Part shown: positions 19,595-27,927 of the stretch, piece after piece
How positions within the stretch are numbered: the first letter of the stretch is position 1
Layout of the letters: each line of letters starts with the position of its first letter
Assembly (NCBI RefSeq): GCF_001403875.1
Contig: NZ_LN884297.1
Span: 186,001-250,000, forward strand
DNA length: 64,000 nt
Direction: 5' to 3'
Source: Paenibacillus ihumii
GTDB lineage: Bacteria; Bacillota; Bacilli; Paenibacillales; Paenibacillaceae
Program-made: the position numbers and the translations under genes
The notes under the pieces: model-generated
The model's database searches: none
What the model was told of the DNA's origin: nothing
What the model saw: only the letters and a program-made list of their open reading frames with translations

Positions 19595-20062
19595 TTACGT
19601 AAGGTTAGGTTACTCTAAGTGCCGCTGATGCAGACTTAAGCCGTGTACACTACTGCTGAGTTATGTAGTATAGGTGGCTATATGGATCGCCGTTGTAGAT
19701 CAGTAGCGTATGCTGATGCTTGTGTTGCGTAGTATAGGTTGCTCTAAGTGCCACGATACAGACTTAAGCCGTGTACACTACTGCTGAGTTATGTAGTATA
19801 GGTGGCTATATGGATCGCCGTTGTAGATCAGTAGCGTATGCTGATGCTTGTGTTGCGTAGTATAAGTGCCACGATACAGACTTAAGCCGTGTACATTGCT
19901 GCTGAGTTATATAGTATAGGTGGCTATATGGATCGCCGTTGTAGATCAGCAGCGTAGACTGATGCTTGTGTTGCATATTATAAGTTACTCTAAGTGCCTC
20001 GATACAGACTTAAGGTGTGTACACTGCTGCTGAGTTATGTAGTATAGGTGGCTCTAAGTGCA
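19595..20062. repeat. 128-bp tandem repeat array (about 3.5 copies)
   Basis: Part of a 1.3-kb gene-free gap (19401-20694). The marker GACTTAAG recurs at 19633, 19761, 19879 and 20007, giving periods of 128, 118 and 128 bases; the 118 unit has lost 10 bases. Units share long identical stretches, such as GGATCGCCGTTGTAGATCAG, and differ by few substitutions, so the expansion is recent. No convincing reading frame runs through it. The bases from 19401 to 19594 show no gene. Confidence 0.9.
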
Positions 20063-20162
20063 ATTGTTCCGGTGACGTGATGCGTGTAGTGTGGTACAGG
20101 GTTTGACGGTTAATTTGTTGAATCTAAGTGTCGAGCTGAGCAGAACCAATCCAGCTAATTGC

Positions 20163-20344
20163 TAACGGACACAGAAGCCGCTATTTCGATGATTTCGGCG
20201 ATTTTCCGGTTGTTACGGACACAGGAGACCTTATTAGGCAAAATTGGCTAAATTTAGGTTGCTTTTAAGCAAATAAGGTCCTCTGAGTCCGTTAGTTCTT
20301 TATTTTAGGCATTTTTATCGAAATAGCGGAACCTGTGTCCGTTA
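20163..20344. repeat. Nested palindromic intergenic element (REP/MITE-like)
   Basis: Outer arms at 20163-20190 and 20317-20344 are 28-base inverted repeats with three mismatches, beginning TAACGGACACAG. Inner arms at 20212-20240 and 20269-20295 form a second inverted pair beginning with a similar (G)TTACGGACACAGG motif. The whole 182-bp piece can fold into one long hairpin. There is no reading frame. The symmetric structure and sharp ends suggest a mobile or formerly mobile repeat. Confidence 0.75.
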
Positions 20345-20397
20345 CCATCCGTTTCCCGCTATACGAACGCTCTAACAAGCTAAGCTGACTCTTGCCA

Positions 20398-20575
20398 ATG
20401 TTGCACCGGATCCCCAACAGTAGTGCAATACCATCCAGCGCGAGCTCCGCTTGCTACAACTATACTACTCGCAACAGGTTGCACCGGTATCCCCAACAGT
20501 AGTGCAAAGTCATCCAGCACGAACGCGCTTGCTACAGATACACTGACTCGCAGCAGGCTGCACCCCTGCTCGCTG
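20398..20575. repeat. 78-bp direct repeat, two copies plus a partial third
   Basis: TTGCACCGG followed by a shared block (CCCCAACAGTAGTGCAA) starts at 20401 and 20479, and a decayed third start (CTGCACCC) is at 20558. The period is 78-79 bases. It lies beyond the 3' end of the AAC(3)-type gene. No gene is seen in 20345-20694. Confidence 0.75.
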
Positions 20576-20694
20576 GCTGATCGGCGACAACACTTCACGC
20601 AAGCATCCGCCATGCGCTATCGTCCCGCCTGAACGTGCCTACTGCTCCGCGCTTCCTCAAACAGCTTGGAACAGGCTTGCCTTCCAGCGCAGCG

Positions 20695-21498
20695 CTATCG
20701 GCGGTTCTGCTCCAGCCACTGTACGCCATAATCTACTAGCTCCCTCTGCGGCATCAGCATTGCGGTTGCCCCGGCTATTTTTCCCCGACGGATTCGTCCG
20801 CCAGACTCTTCCATATCTGCACCCAAGCGCTCGAAGTCAGCCGATTCGTAATCCAGATCCATGTAGTTGATCCATTGCCTGATGCCATCACTTGTTACCG
20901 GAGATTTGCATTCTACCTCTTTCTTGCCAGCGTAGCTTGCCCGATGCTCCGCAAGATGAAGCGAGGTATTGCTGCCATGACCGACGCCGAGCAGCAGTAC
21001 CCATCCACAGCGATCATAGATTTTGGCTAGCGGCGAACGCTCGCCAAGACCGTGATCAAGCTCATGCCCTGCCACGATGTCACTTGCATTTGCCCCCCAG
21101 GCGGCAAATGAGACTTGGGGGTGGCTGCTGCGGACAACTCCCTTTTGCTTGCGAAACGTATCGGGAATGACGCCCATCCATTCACAGGGTGTCAGATCCT
21201 TATCATAAGGAGGCATCTCTTTCCGGATCGTCTCCCACCAAGCTTGCGATACCGGCGGATTCATCCAGCCTGACGGATCGCTTAAATCGGGAGTATGGGT
21301 CGGCATAACCAAGGTGCCGTTCTCTCCGATCGCCTTCTCTAGGGCAAGTATGACGGAGACCGGGCCGCCGAGCACCCACTGCCCGAGCGATTTAAAGGAG
21401 GAATGCACCAAAAGCGTCATGCCCTCTTCTATTCCGAGCTTCCTTAAATCCTGTAACAGCGTATCCACTGTAATTAATGATCCTTTAATTTCTTCCAT
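20695..21498 (-). CDS. AAC(3)-family N-acetyltransferase
   Basis: A 267-aa member of the antibiotic N-acetyltransferase (aminoglycoside 3-N-acetyltransferase-like, YokD type) family, using acetyl-CoA. Visible family features are the LLVHSSFKSLG segment, GTLVMPTHTPDLSDP, RSSHPQVSFAAWG and the LLLGVGHGSNTSLHLAEH motif with the conserved His/Glu. The start ATG (21498) follows AAGGTGAT. It stands alone between repeat-rich gaps. Chromosomal members of this family in soil Firmicutes are common and often have unknown natural substrates, so aminoglycoside resistance should not be assumed. Confidence 0.85.
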   Translation of the reverse strand: MEEIKGSLITVDTLLQDLRKLGIEEGMTLLVHSSFKSLGQWVLGGPVSVILALEKAIGENGTLVMPTHTPDLSDPSGWMNPPVSQAWWETIRKEMPPYDKDLTPCEWMGVIPDTFRKQKGVVRSSHPQVSFAAWGANASDIVAGHELDHGLGERSPLAKIYDRCGWVLLLGVGHGSNTSLHLAEHRASYAGKKEVECKSPVTSDGIRQWINYMDLDYESADFERLGADMEESGGRIRRGKIAGATAMLMPQRELVDYGVQWLEQNRR

Positions 21499-21665
21499 TG
21501 CGTTATCACCTTTTCTTCCGATTCAATCACTTATTGCCGTTGAAAAAACATATGACCAGCAGCCGTCCAGTGAGCGGCAGCCATCAGGCATGCCTCGGGC
21601 CATTTGCCATACCCACAGGAAGCCAGGCCTATGGCGTACCTATTGAAGCTTATCCGGTATACCTA

Positions 21666-21760
21666 GTGACGCTTTATCTGGTGTACCTATTGAAGAATTT
21701 TCTGCCTGTGCATCCAAATCACCCGGATATATGTGACGCTTTATCTGGTGTACCTATTGA
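21666..21760. repeat. 28-bp direct repeat pair in the gap upstream of the AAC(3)-type gene
   Basis: GTGACGCTTTATCTGGTGTA followed by CCTATTGA occurs at 21666-21693 and again at 21733-21760, 67 bases apart; a weaker relative (CGTACCTATTGAAGC) is near 21632. The surrounding 306-base gap (21499-21804) holds no gene. Confidence 0.8.
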
Positions 21761-21804
21761 AACTCTACCGATTCTAGCCTACGGCCGACTGCCTCCCCGC
21801 GTCC

Positions 21805-22233
21805 CTACAGCCAACTGGCCTGCTCGCGCCGGCTCCGCATTCCGTTCAACAGCGCAATCTCACTGGACTGTACGAAGCGCTCGTATTCGGGCGTCTCCAT
21901 GCCATAAATAGCAATCCGCCCTTCAGCATCGTAATGAATGCCGAAGCCGTATTTTTTGGGAAGCTGGGAAGCCCTTAGGCAAGCATGCGATTTGCTGAAC
22001 AAGGCATTCCAAATTTGCTGCCGATTCTTCTCAAGCTCCTCGGCCGGAATGTTTTTATGCCGGATATGGACCTCGAACAAAAGCTGCTCATGGGTGTAGC
22101 GGTAGGGCTCACGGCTTAAGAGCTCATACTGGATCACGTGGACCGGCTTGCTGCCCCTGTTATACTGCGGAACGATGCTGCTGGTTACGGGGCAATCCGG
22201 CGATACCTTAATAAAAGTATTTTTGTAGCTCAT
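21805..22233 (-). CDS. DUF6157 family protein of unknown function
   Basis: A 142-aa soluble protein recognisable by its N-terminus (YKNTFIKVSPDCPVTSSIVP), the VIQYELLSREPYRYT segment and the FSKSHACLRASQLPKKYGFG C-terminal part, which match the DUF6157 pattern. The frame extends to 22302, but that adds a hydrophobic stretch not seen in the family; ATG 22233, after a GGGGGCGAAG purine stretch, is used. It has a conserved KKYGFGIHYD segment but no known catalytic motif. It is an isolated gene, and no function can be given. Confidence 0.75.
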   Translation of the reverse strand: MSYKNTFIKVSPDCPVTSSIVPQYNRGSKPVHVIQYELLSREPYRYTHEQLLFEVHIRHKNIPAEELEKNRQQIWNALFSKSHACLRASQLPKKYGFGIHYDAEGRIAIYGMETPEYERFVQSSEIALLNGMRSRREQASWL

Positions 22234-22806
22234 CGTTTGACTTCGCCCCCTTCGGATATCAACATGCAAGATTATAAGAATAACAGCTAGTAACATAATC
22301 ATACCCTCTATTGGTCTATTAACTCCAGCTAACTTTAGCCGCCGGTTCTATTGGAGCCGTTTAATCGAAGTGGCCTTCTCTCTTGGCCTTCCGAGGCAGC
22401 CGCTAGCCTACTCTCCTAAAGCCCTCCTTCTAAAAAAGTTATAACGGCGATCCACTCCGGCGGTAATCCGTTATTATAAGGATCCATTAGCGTGCGCGTA
22501 CATATAATCCGATAAGGCTACCCTTACTATAGCGATCTGCTACCATGATCCTTTACTATGCTGTTCCTATTCAATTCTTTCAGCAGCAATTTCCCCACGG
22601 ATTTTCGACAATTTTCACAGTTTCGCAAAAAATACGATAATATTTTGCAAAGAGACAGGAATATTGGAATGATTTGCCGAATAGTACCTGTTGGCGAACG
22701 AAGATGCTGATCTGTCGTTCTTTTAAGACTGCGGAAATAATGTACTCAATCATCTGCAGCTGCAGATTTATATGAAGCATTTCTGTACTGGATTCAGGAG
22801 GAAGAT
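22234..22806. other. Gene-free interval upstream of the M23 peptidase gene
   Basis: No convincing gene. The only notable features are a 7-bp inverted pair (ATAACGG at about 22440 with CCGTTAT about 20 bases on) and an AT-rich stretch near 22620-22680 that could hold the promoter of the M23-bactofilin operon. A short minus-strand reading frame at 22580-22780 has no ribosome binding site and no recognisable domain. Confidence 0.6.
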
Positions 22807-23829
22807 ATGAAGCTCGGATTTAAACGTAAAAACCAACGGTACACCGTTCTCTTTGTTCCCGAAGGCTCGCAGCCGGTCTTTCGTCTGAAATTGACTTCCA
22901 CATATTTGGTGGCCGGCATAGCCACTGCAGTTCTTTTGCTCGTTACTGCGCTCGTTCTGTTCACGCTGAACCGGAGCCATGCCTTCAAGATCGCAGCATT
23001 GGAGACCAGGCTCTCCGCCTCCTCGGAGCAGCTTCAAGCAACGGTCAGCGATAAAGAGCAGGAGATCGACCGGCTGCTGCTCCAATTGATGGAGCTTTCC
23101 GAGAAGTCCAAAGTGCTGGAAACGAAAATGACGGAGCTCGAGAAGCTGGAAGCAGAGTTGAAATCCATCACAAATGGAGAACGCAAAGGGAGCGGAATCC
23201 AGTCCGCTTCGGCTTTATCATGGGAAAATTCCGGCAGCGAGCAGAGTACGGAAGGAATGGGCGGCGAGCTCATCCCTTTGAGCGAGGAAGACATTGACTC
23301 TCTCCTCGAAGAGACGAGAGAGAGCATCTCCGCCTCTCTGGAAGAAATGCCTGCTCTGCAGGCCAGACTGGAGCAGACCAAGGAGGCCGTCACGGAGTAC
23401 AAGGAAATGATGCGCATATTGCCAACATTTTGGCCAGCGGATTCCTTAAAAACAACCTCGCCGTTCGGCAAAAGACAGGATCCGTTTACCGGCAGGCTCA
23501 CGCTGCATAACGGCCTGGATATCAAGGGTAGCACCGGCGATTCCATATACGCTGCGGCCGACGGAACTGTGACTGATGCCGGATATAGCTCGTCGCGCGG
23601 CAATTACGTCACCATCAGGCATCCGTCGGGACTATCGACGAACTACTTGCACCTAAACGAAATTTCTACGGCCAAGGGCGAGGAAGTGAAGCAAGGCGAT
23701 GTCATCGGCACCCTCGGTTCGACCGGGCGGAGCACGGGGCCTCATCTGCATTTTGAAGTGGTGAAGAACGGCGTTATGGTCGACCCTGAAATTTATCTAA
23801 TCAAACCGGAAAAGGATGAGGATGAATAA
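22807..23829 (+). CDS. M23 family metallopeptidase, membrane-anchored murein endopeptidase
   Basis: A 340-aa cell-wall peptidase. A short cytoplasmic N-terminus is followed by one transmembrane helix (about residues 32-53), a coiled-coil region (about 60-200, Glu/Leu-rich) and a C-terminal LytM/M23 domain. The zinc site is intact: His234 and Asp238 (HNGLD), and His313/His315 (HLHF). An AGGAGG site precedes the ATG. Its stop overlaps the ATG of a bactofilin gene by one base, so the two are translationally coupled. This pairing resembles the bactofilin-M23 pairs that shape cells in other bacteria. A second such pair lies at 33.1-34.5 kb. Confidence 0.92.
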   Translation: MKLGFKRKNQRYTVLFVPEGSQPVFRLKLTSTYLVAGIATAVLLLVTALVLFTLNRSHAFKIAALETRLSASSEQLQATVSDKEQEIDRLLLQLMELSEKSKVLETKMTELEKLEAELKSITNGERKGSGIQSASALSWENSGSEQSTEGMGGELIPLSEEDIDSLLEETRESISASLEEMPALQARLEQTKEAVTEYKEMMRILPTFWPADSLKTTSPFGKRQDPFTGRLTLHNGLDIKGSTGDSIYAAADGTVTDAGYSSSRGNYVTIRHPSGLSTNYLHLNEISTAKGEEVKQGDVIGTLGSTGRSTGPHLHFEVVKNGVMVDPEIYLIKPEKDEDE

Positions 23830-24242
23830 TGTTCAAGACCAAGGCGATTCCCGTAAAGCTTGATCCTGATACTACGGACACGCTGGTAGGCGAAGGCAGC
23901 AGCTTCGAAGGCAATATCAAATCGGACGCAAGCATCCGGATCGAAGGGGAGGTTACGGGCGATATCGAATGCAAAGGCGATGTGACGATCGGAGAGAAGG
24001 GGCGAGTTAAGTCCAACATTACCGCACGCAATGTCATTGTTGCCGGCACCGTGACCGGGGACATTCAAACGAAGAGCAAGCTCTCCATTACATCGACGGG
24101 GAAATTATACGGCAATATTACCGTTGCCAGCCTCTCGGTCGAGGAAGGCAGCATCTTTGAAGGCAGCAGCCGCATGAGCAGCCAGCCGGAAACAGCATCG
24201 AGCGCCAACCAGGAGGCGGCAGCCGCTTCGCAGACCTCTTAG
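23829..24242 (+). CDS. Bactofilin (polymer-forming cytoskeletal protein)
   Basis: A 137-aa bactofilin. The central beta-helix domain (about residues 18-110) shows short repeating strands such as SIRIEGEVTGDIECKGDVTI and VIVAGTVTGDIQTKSKLSI, with a flexible, Ser/Ala-rich C-terminal tail. Bactofilins self-assemble into filaments without nucleotide and often recruit M23 peptidases to a cell site. It overlaps the upstream M23 gene by one base, and the pair is paralogous to 33120-34544. Confidence 0.92.
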   Translation: MFKTKAIPVKLDPDTTDTLVGEGSSFEGNIKSDASIRIEGEVTGDIECKGDVTIGEKGRVKSNITARNVIVAGTVTGDIQTKSKLSITSTGKLYGNITVASLSVEEGSIFEGSSRMSSQPETASSANQEAAAASQTS

Positions 24243-24591
24243 TTTAGCTTTCGGTCCGGTCGGCCAAAATATAGGGTTCAACTTGGATTCGATCTTATGG
24301 AATGGCCTAGAACCCCCTCTGCCTAAGGAGGGAGATTAGACCGCCCATAGGGACTTTGGCAAAAGAATTGTGTTGTTCCGCATGCTGGGCGTGCTCTGCC
24401 GATATCTTATCTGGGGCTTCACTGAAATGGGTACGGAGGCACGCAGTACATCCAGCAGCCCGTTGGGCAGCTGACGAAATAAATAAACCCTTGCTGCAAT
24501 GGATCCAGCGGCTGCTGAAATGAGAACTTATAGAGCTTGTATATGTTTAAAAGAGCCCGTCGTCTCTTGCGATGGATTTTCCCCATCAAAA
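24243..24591. other. Gene-free interval between bactofilin and the tsa operon terminator
   Basis: About 350 bases with no reading frame carrying a ribosome binding site or recognisable domain. The sequence has no clear tandem repeat. The next feature is the tsa operon terminator. Confidence 0.6.
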
Positions 24592-24631
24592 AAAGATCTC
24601 ATCTTCCTTGCTTAAGGAATTTGAGATCTTT
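24592..24631 (-). terminator. Rho-independent terminator of the tsaE-tsaB-rimI-tsaD operon
   Basis: AAAGATCTCA and TGAGATCTTT are perfect 10-bp arms, extended inward by TTCCTT/AAGGAA with two mismatches. On the minus strand the stem runs straight into a seven-base T run. It lies 38 bases after the tsaD stop. Confidence 0.88.
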
Positions 24632-24669
24632 GCCTTTAAAGGGATATTTCAGGTCCAGGCTATCTATAG

Positions 24670-25713
24670 CTATGCCTTGTCTTCCTTGATCCCTACGGAC
24701 CAAGACTCCAGCGTTATGCACGGCTCAGCCTTGAGCTCCCAGCCGGAGAATTCACCGCTTTTCCATTTCAAATAGGCAGCGGCCCCGATCATGGCCGCGT
24801 TATCCGTACAATACTTCAGCGGGGGGATAACGAGGTCGATCCGCTCCTTCCCGCACCGTTCGGCAAGCGCCGACCGCAGCCCCCGGTTCGCGGCAACTCC
24901 GCCGCAGAGCAATAACTGCACCGCCCCCGTCGCCCTTACCGCTCGGATCGCCTTCTCCACCAGCACCTCGATGACCGACTCCTGAAAACCGCGGGCAATG
25001 GCTGGCCCGTAGCCTTCTTCCCCGCGCATTTTATGCTGATTTACCGCATTCAGAACCGCCGACTTCAACCCGCTAAAGCTGAAATCGTAAGAATCCGGCT
25101 CCAGCCAAGCCCGCGGCAGAACCTCGACGGTCTCGGACTCCAGCGCCAGCTTGTCGACGTGGGGTCCTCCGGGGTAAGGAAATCCCAGCGCCCTCGCTAC
25201 CTTGTCATAAGCCTCTCCCACGGCATCGTCTCTCGTGCGCCCGATAAGCTGAAAGCTGCCTTCGCGCTCCATCAGCACCAGCTCGGTATGGCCGCCGGAC
25301 ACAACTAGCGCGATCGAAGGATAATGGATGTCCTGCACAAGCCGGTTCGCATAAATATGCCCGGCGATGTGATGCGTGCCGATCAACGGTTTATCTATAG
25401 CAAAGGCCAGGCTCTTGGCGGCCATAATGCCGACCAGCAGGGCGCCAACGAGCCCCGGCCCCTCCGTTACGGCTACGGCCGACAGCTCCTCCAGGGCAAT
25501 GCCTGCCTCTTGAATCGCTCCCTCCAGCATGAGCGTGATGCTCTCCACATGCTTCCGGGAGGCTACCTCCGGCACGACTCCGCCAAATGCCTGGTGCGTT
25601 TCGATCTGGCTTGCGATCAAATTCGAGAGCACCTCGGTTCCATTTTTCACAACGGCAACAGAGGTCTCGTCACAGCTTGTCTCCACTGCCAATATATAAC
25701 AATTCCGATTCAA
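24670..25713 (-). CDS. tsaD: tRNA N6-adenosine threonylcarbamoyltransferase
   Basis: TsaD transfers threonylcarbamoyl to A37 of ANN-decoding tRNAs (t6A), working with TsaB and TsaE. The 347-aa length matches B. subtilis TsaD (about 346). Signatures are the N-terminal ILAVETSCDETSVAVV, the iron-binding HHIAGH, and the SGGHTEL and DDAVGEAYDKVAR blocks. A longer frame runs to 25929 inside rimI, but homology begins at residue 4 of the TTG start at 25713, which overlaps the rimI stop (TTGA). Last gene of a four-gene operon. Confidence 0.93.
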   Translation of the reverse strand: MNRNCYILAVETSCDETSVAVVKNGTEVLSNLIASQIETHQAFGGVVPEVASRKHVESITLMLEGAIQEAGIALEELSAVAVTEGPGLVGALLVGIMAAKSLAFAIDKPLIGTHHIAGHIYANRLVQDIHYPSIALVVSGGHTELVLMEREGSFQLIGRTRDDAVGEAYDKVARALGFPYPGGPHVDKLALESETVEVLPRAWLEPDSYDFSFSGLKSAVLNAVNQHKMRGEEGYGPAIARGFQESVIEVLVEKAIRAVRATGAVQLLLCGGVAANRGLRSALAERCGKERIDLVIPPLKYCTDNAAMIGAAAYLKWKSGEFSGWELKAEPCITLESWSVGIKEDKA

Positions 25714-26234
25714 ATCCAATCTTCTTCGCTTCCTTCCTCCGCGCCTGCTTGCGGCTCCCGTTCGGGAAGCTCGCACCACATGATGAGCGCATCCTCCTGA
25801 TTGTCGGAATAATAGCCCTTGCGGGTGCCGACAGAATGAAATCCGAGCTTCCTGTACAAGGATTGGGCGGAATGATTCGTAACGCGCACCTCCAGCGTCA
25901 TCCGGCGCATGCCGAGCTCGCCTGCCCAATCGATCATTTTGCGGAACAGCAGCTCGCCCAAATGATGGCCGCGATACGCTGTTCTAACGGCGATATTGGT
26001 AATATGCGCCTCATCAAGCACCGTCCACATGCCTGCATATCCGATCGGGCTTCCCTCGTATTCCATCACCAGATATTTCGCGAAATGATTGAGCGTCATT
26101 TCGCTGCGGAATGCCTCCTCGCTCCAGGGCAAGGTAAAGGATTCATGCTCGATAATCATAATATCGGGAATATCCTCAAGCGTCATACGACGGAAGGTTA
26201 CCTTGTCCATTTGGATCGATTCTACTGACACCAT
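25710..26234 (-). CDS. rimI: Ribosomal protein S18-alanine N-acetyltransferase
   Basis: A 174-aa GNAT acetyltransferase of the RimI type, which acetylates the N-terminus of ribosomal protein S18. The acetyl-CoA-binding region (about residues 78-105, ITNIAVRTAYRGHHLGE) and the C-terminal NHSAQSLYRKLGF segment are typical. An acidic tail (about residues 160-174) follows the domain. The ATG at 26234 is preceded by GGAGGGGGG. It lies 20 bases after tsaB and overlaps tsaD by four bases, the usual tsaB-rimI-tsaD order in Firmicutes. Confidence 0.92.
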   Translation of the reverse strand: MVSVESIQMDKVTFRRMTLEDIPDIMIIEHESFTLPWSEEAFRSEMTLNHFAKYLVMEYEGSPIGYAGMWTVLDEAHITNIAVRTAYRGHHLGELLFRKMIDWAGELGMRRMTLEVRVTNHSAQSLYRKLGFHSVGTRKGYYSDNQEDALIMWCELPEREPQAGAEEGSEEDWI

Positions 26235-26254
26235 GTCCGCCCCCCTCCTGAATG

Positions 26255-27118
26255 CTAACGCAGCTTCTTCGCTTCCGCCTCGGCCAGCTGGGTATAATTG
26301 GGCTCCAGCGTGTGAACGTCGTCAAGCGCACCACGCAGGAACTGTTCCGAGCCCATAAGCCCCAGCCATGCCCCCTCGAGCTCATATCCTCGAAGATGCA
26401 GCGTGTCTCCCAATAAAGGCCGGAGCTCCTCCAGCGCTGCCTCGTGAATTGCAGCGTCCCCAACAAACCATACCCCTGCAGGCCTTTGTCCGGGGGGCAG
26501 GGCCTGCAGGCGGCCGGCAAGCTCGTCCCGCCAATCCGCCACGAGCCGGATCGCGTCCGGCTCGATGCGTCGCGGGATTTGTCCTGCCGCCGCACTGAAT
26601 AGCGCGGTATAGGCCTGTCCACGCCGGGCATCGATGAGCGGCACGATCCAATGATGGGCAGAGTCAGCGGCTGCCTCAGCATCCGCGCCTGCAAGGATGC
26701 GGCTGCCGCCAGCCTCCGTCTCGGCGGAAGCCCCGTCTCCTGCAAGTGCGATCTGCCCTGGAACTTGACCGGTTCCCGCAGCAAAAGCGCCGAAGGCTAT
26801 CGCCGCCAGGCTCGATACGGCGGATACCGGCAGCCCCAGCGACCAGGCCAGCGTCTTGGCCGTCGTAACGGCAATGCGGACACCGGTATACGAGCCAGGG
26901 CCAACGCCTACAGCGATACCGTCCAGCTCCTGCTTTCCGACTCCGGCTGCCGCCATGGCTTCTTCGATCGCCGTCACTAAATAGGCCGAATGGTTGCGCT
27001 CCGCCTTGATATTCCGTTCCGCCAGCAGCCGGCCGTTCTCCATCACGGCGACGGACAGCGTCGATGTGGACGTATCCAGCGCCAATAACCGCAAGCGCGG
27101 CTGATTTGTATGCTTCAT
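26255..27118 (-). CDS. tsaB: tRNA threonylcarbamoyladenosine biosynthesis protein TsaB
   Basis: TsaB is the inactive TsaD paralogue that dimerises with TsaD in t6A synthesis. The 287-aa protein has the ASKHA N-terminal LLALDTSTSTLSVAV block and GVGPGSYTGVRIAV. It is longer than typical (about 230 aa) because of an Ala/Gly-rich insertion around residues 110-150. The ATG overlaps the tsaE stop (ATGA), so expression is coupled. Confidence 0.92.
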   Translation of the reverse strand: MKHTNQPRLRLLALDTSTSTLSVAVMENGRLLAERNIKAERNHSAYLVTAIEEAMAAAGVGKQELDGIAVGVGPGSYTGVRIAVTTAKTLAWSLGLPVSAVSSLAAIAFGAFAAGTGQVPGQIALAGDGASAETEAGGSRILAGADAEAAADSAHHWIVPLIDARRGQAYTALFSAAAGQIPRRIEPDAIRLVADWRDELAGRLQALPPGQRPAGVWFVGDAAIHEAALEELRPLLGDTLHLRGYELEGAWLGLMGSEQFLRGALDDVHTLEPNYTQLAEAEAKKLR

Positions 27119-27609
27119 TTAAGTGCAGCTCCATTCTCTCTCAAGGTCGAGATCCATTGTCCATAAGGATCTCCGCGTCCGGTCAAATGCATTTTACGCT
27201 TTGAGCCTAATCCGGCTTCTATATATATGTGCAGCACCCGTTCCGGCAAAATTTCGTCGATGATGCTGGACCATTCCACCAGCGTCACGCCTGGGCCGTA
27301 GAAGTACTCGTCCAGCCCTAAATCCTCCGCTTCCTCCAGCGTCAGCCGGTATACATCCATATGGTAAAAGGGCAGTCTGCCCTCATACTCCTTGATCAAA
27401 GTAAAAGTCGGGCTGTTCACCGTATCCCGAACCTCTAAATGCTTCGCAAACAGCTGGGAGAAAGCCGTCTTCCCCGCGCCCAAATCGCCGTCCAAGGCTA
27501 TGACTGTCCCCGGCGTCGCCCGGGCCGCGAGAAAAGCGGCAAGCCGTCCGGTCCCTTCCAAATCCTCCGCTTCATATATCCAATCGGCCGAAGCCCGATC
27601 AAATCCCAC
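27115..27609 (-). CDS. tsaE: tRNA threonylcarbamoyladenosine biosynthesis ATPase TsaE
   Basis: TsaE is the small ATPase that resets the TsaBD complex. The Walker A motif GDLGAGKT is at residues 41-48, followed by NSPTFTLIKEY and the FYHMDVYRL strand typical of the family. The open frame extends to 27657; GTG at 27609 (ten bases after AAAGGTGG) gives 164 aa, close to the family length of about 155. The exact start is uncertain. First gene of the tsaE-tsaB-rimI-tsaD operon. Confidence 0.88.
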   Translation of the reverse strand: MGFDRASADWIYEAEDLEGTGRLAAFLAARATPGTVIALDGDLGAGKTAFSQLFAKHLEVRDTVNSPTFTLIKEYEGRLPFYHMDVYRLTLEEAEDLGLDEYFYGPGVTLVEWSSIIDEILPERVLHIYIEAGLGSKRKMHLTGRGDPYGQWISTLRENGAALK

Positions 27610-27927
27610 TACAATACAACCACCTTTACATACGAAAAATCGCGGCGCAGACTGCACTGCACCAAGACATCGTCCAGGGCACGCCAGCTCCGCGGAACTA
27701 TGCTTAAATGCTCAAACGTATGTCCCCATTATATCGGTCTGCCGCTTGGCCCGCAACAGCTTCGGCCGAAGCCCGCCCGGTTATGAGGAGCCAAATTGGA
27801 CCATACTATGATAGAGACCATCCGATAATATCCCTGGCATCACGCCCATTACAGCAACACTTTAGCCATCATCCTAAGCTTAACCGCCAAAAAATAAAAT
27901 ATGGAACACAGAAAGGAGCAACCTCAA
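27610..27927. other. Divergent intergenic region between tsaE and ku
   Basis: This 318-base gap must hold promoters for both the tsa operon (leftward) and ku (rightward). No convincing gene, repeat or palindrome was seen. GAAAGGAG at 27911-27918 is the ribosome binding site that fixes the ku start. Confidence 0.5.

Noticed and set aside
20695-21498. Calling the AAC(3)-type gene an aminoglycoside resistance gene
   Set aside because: Only family membership is visible. There is no mobile context, and chromosomal members of the family often have other or unknown substrates.
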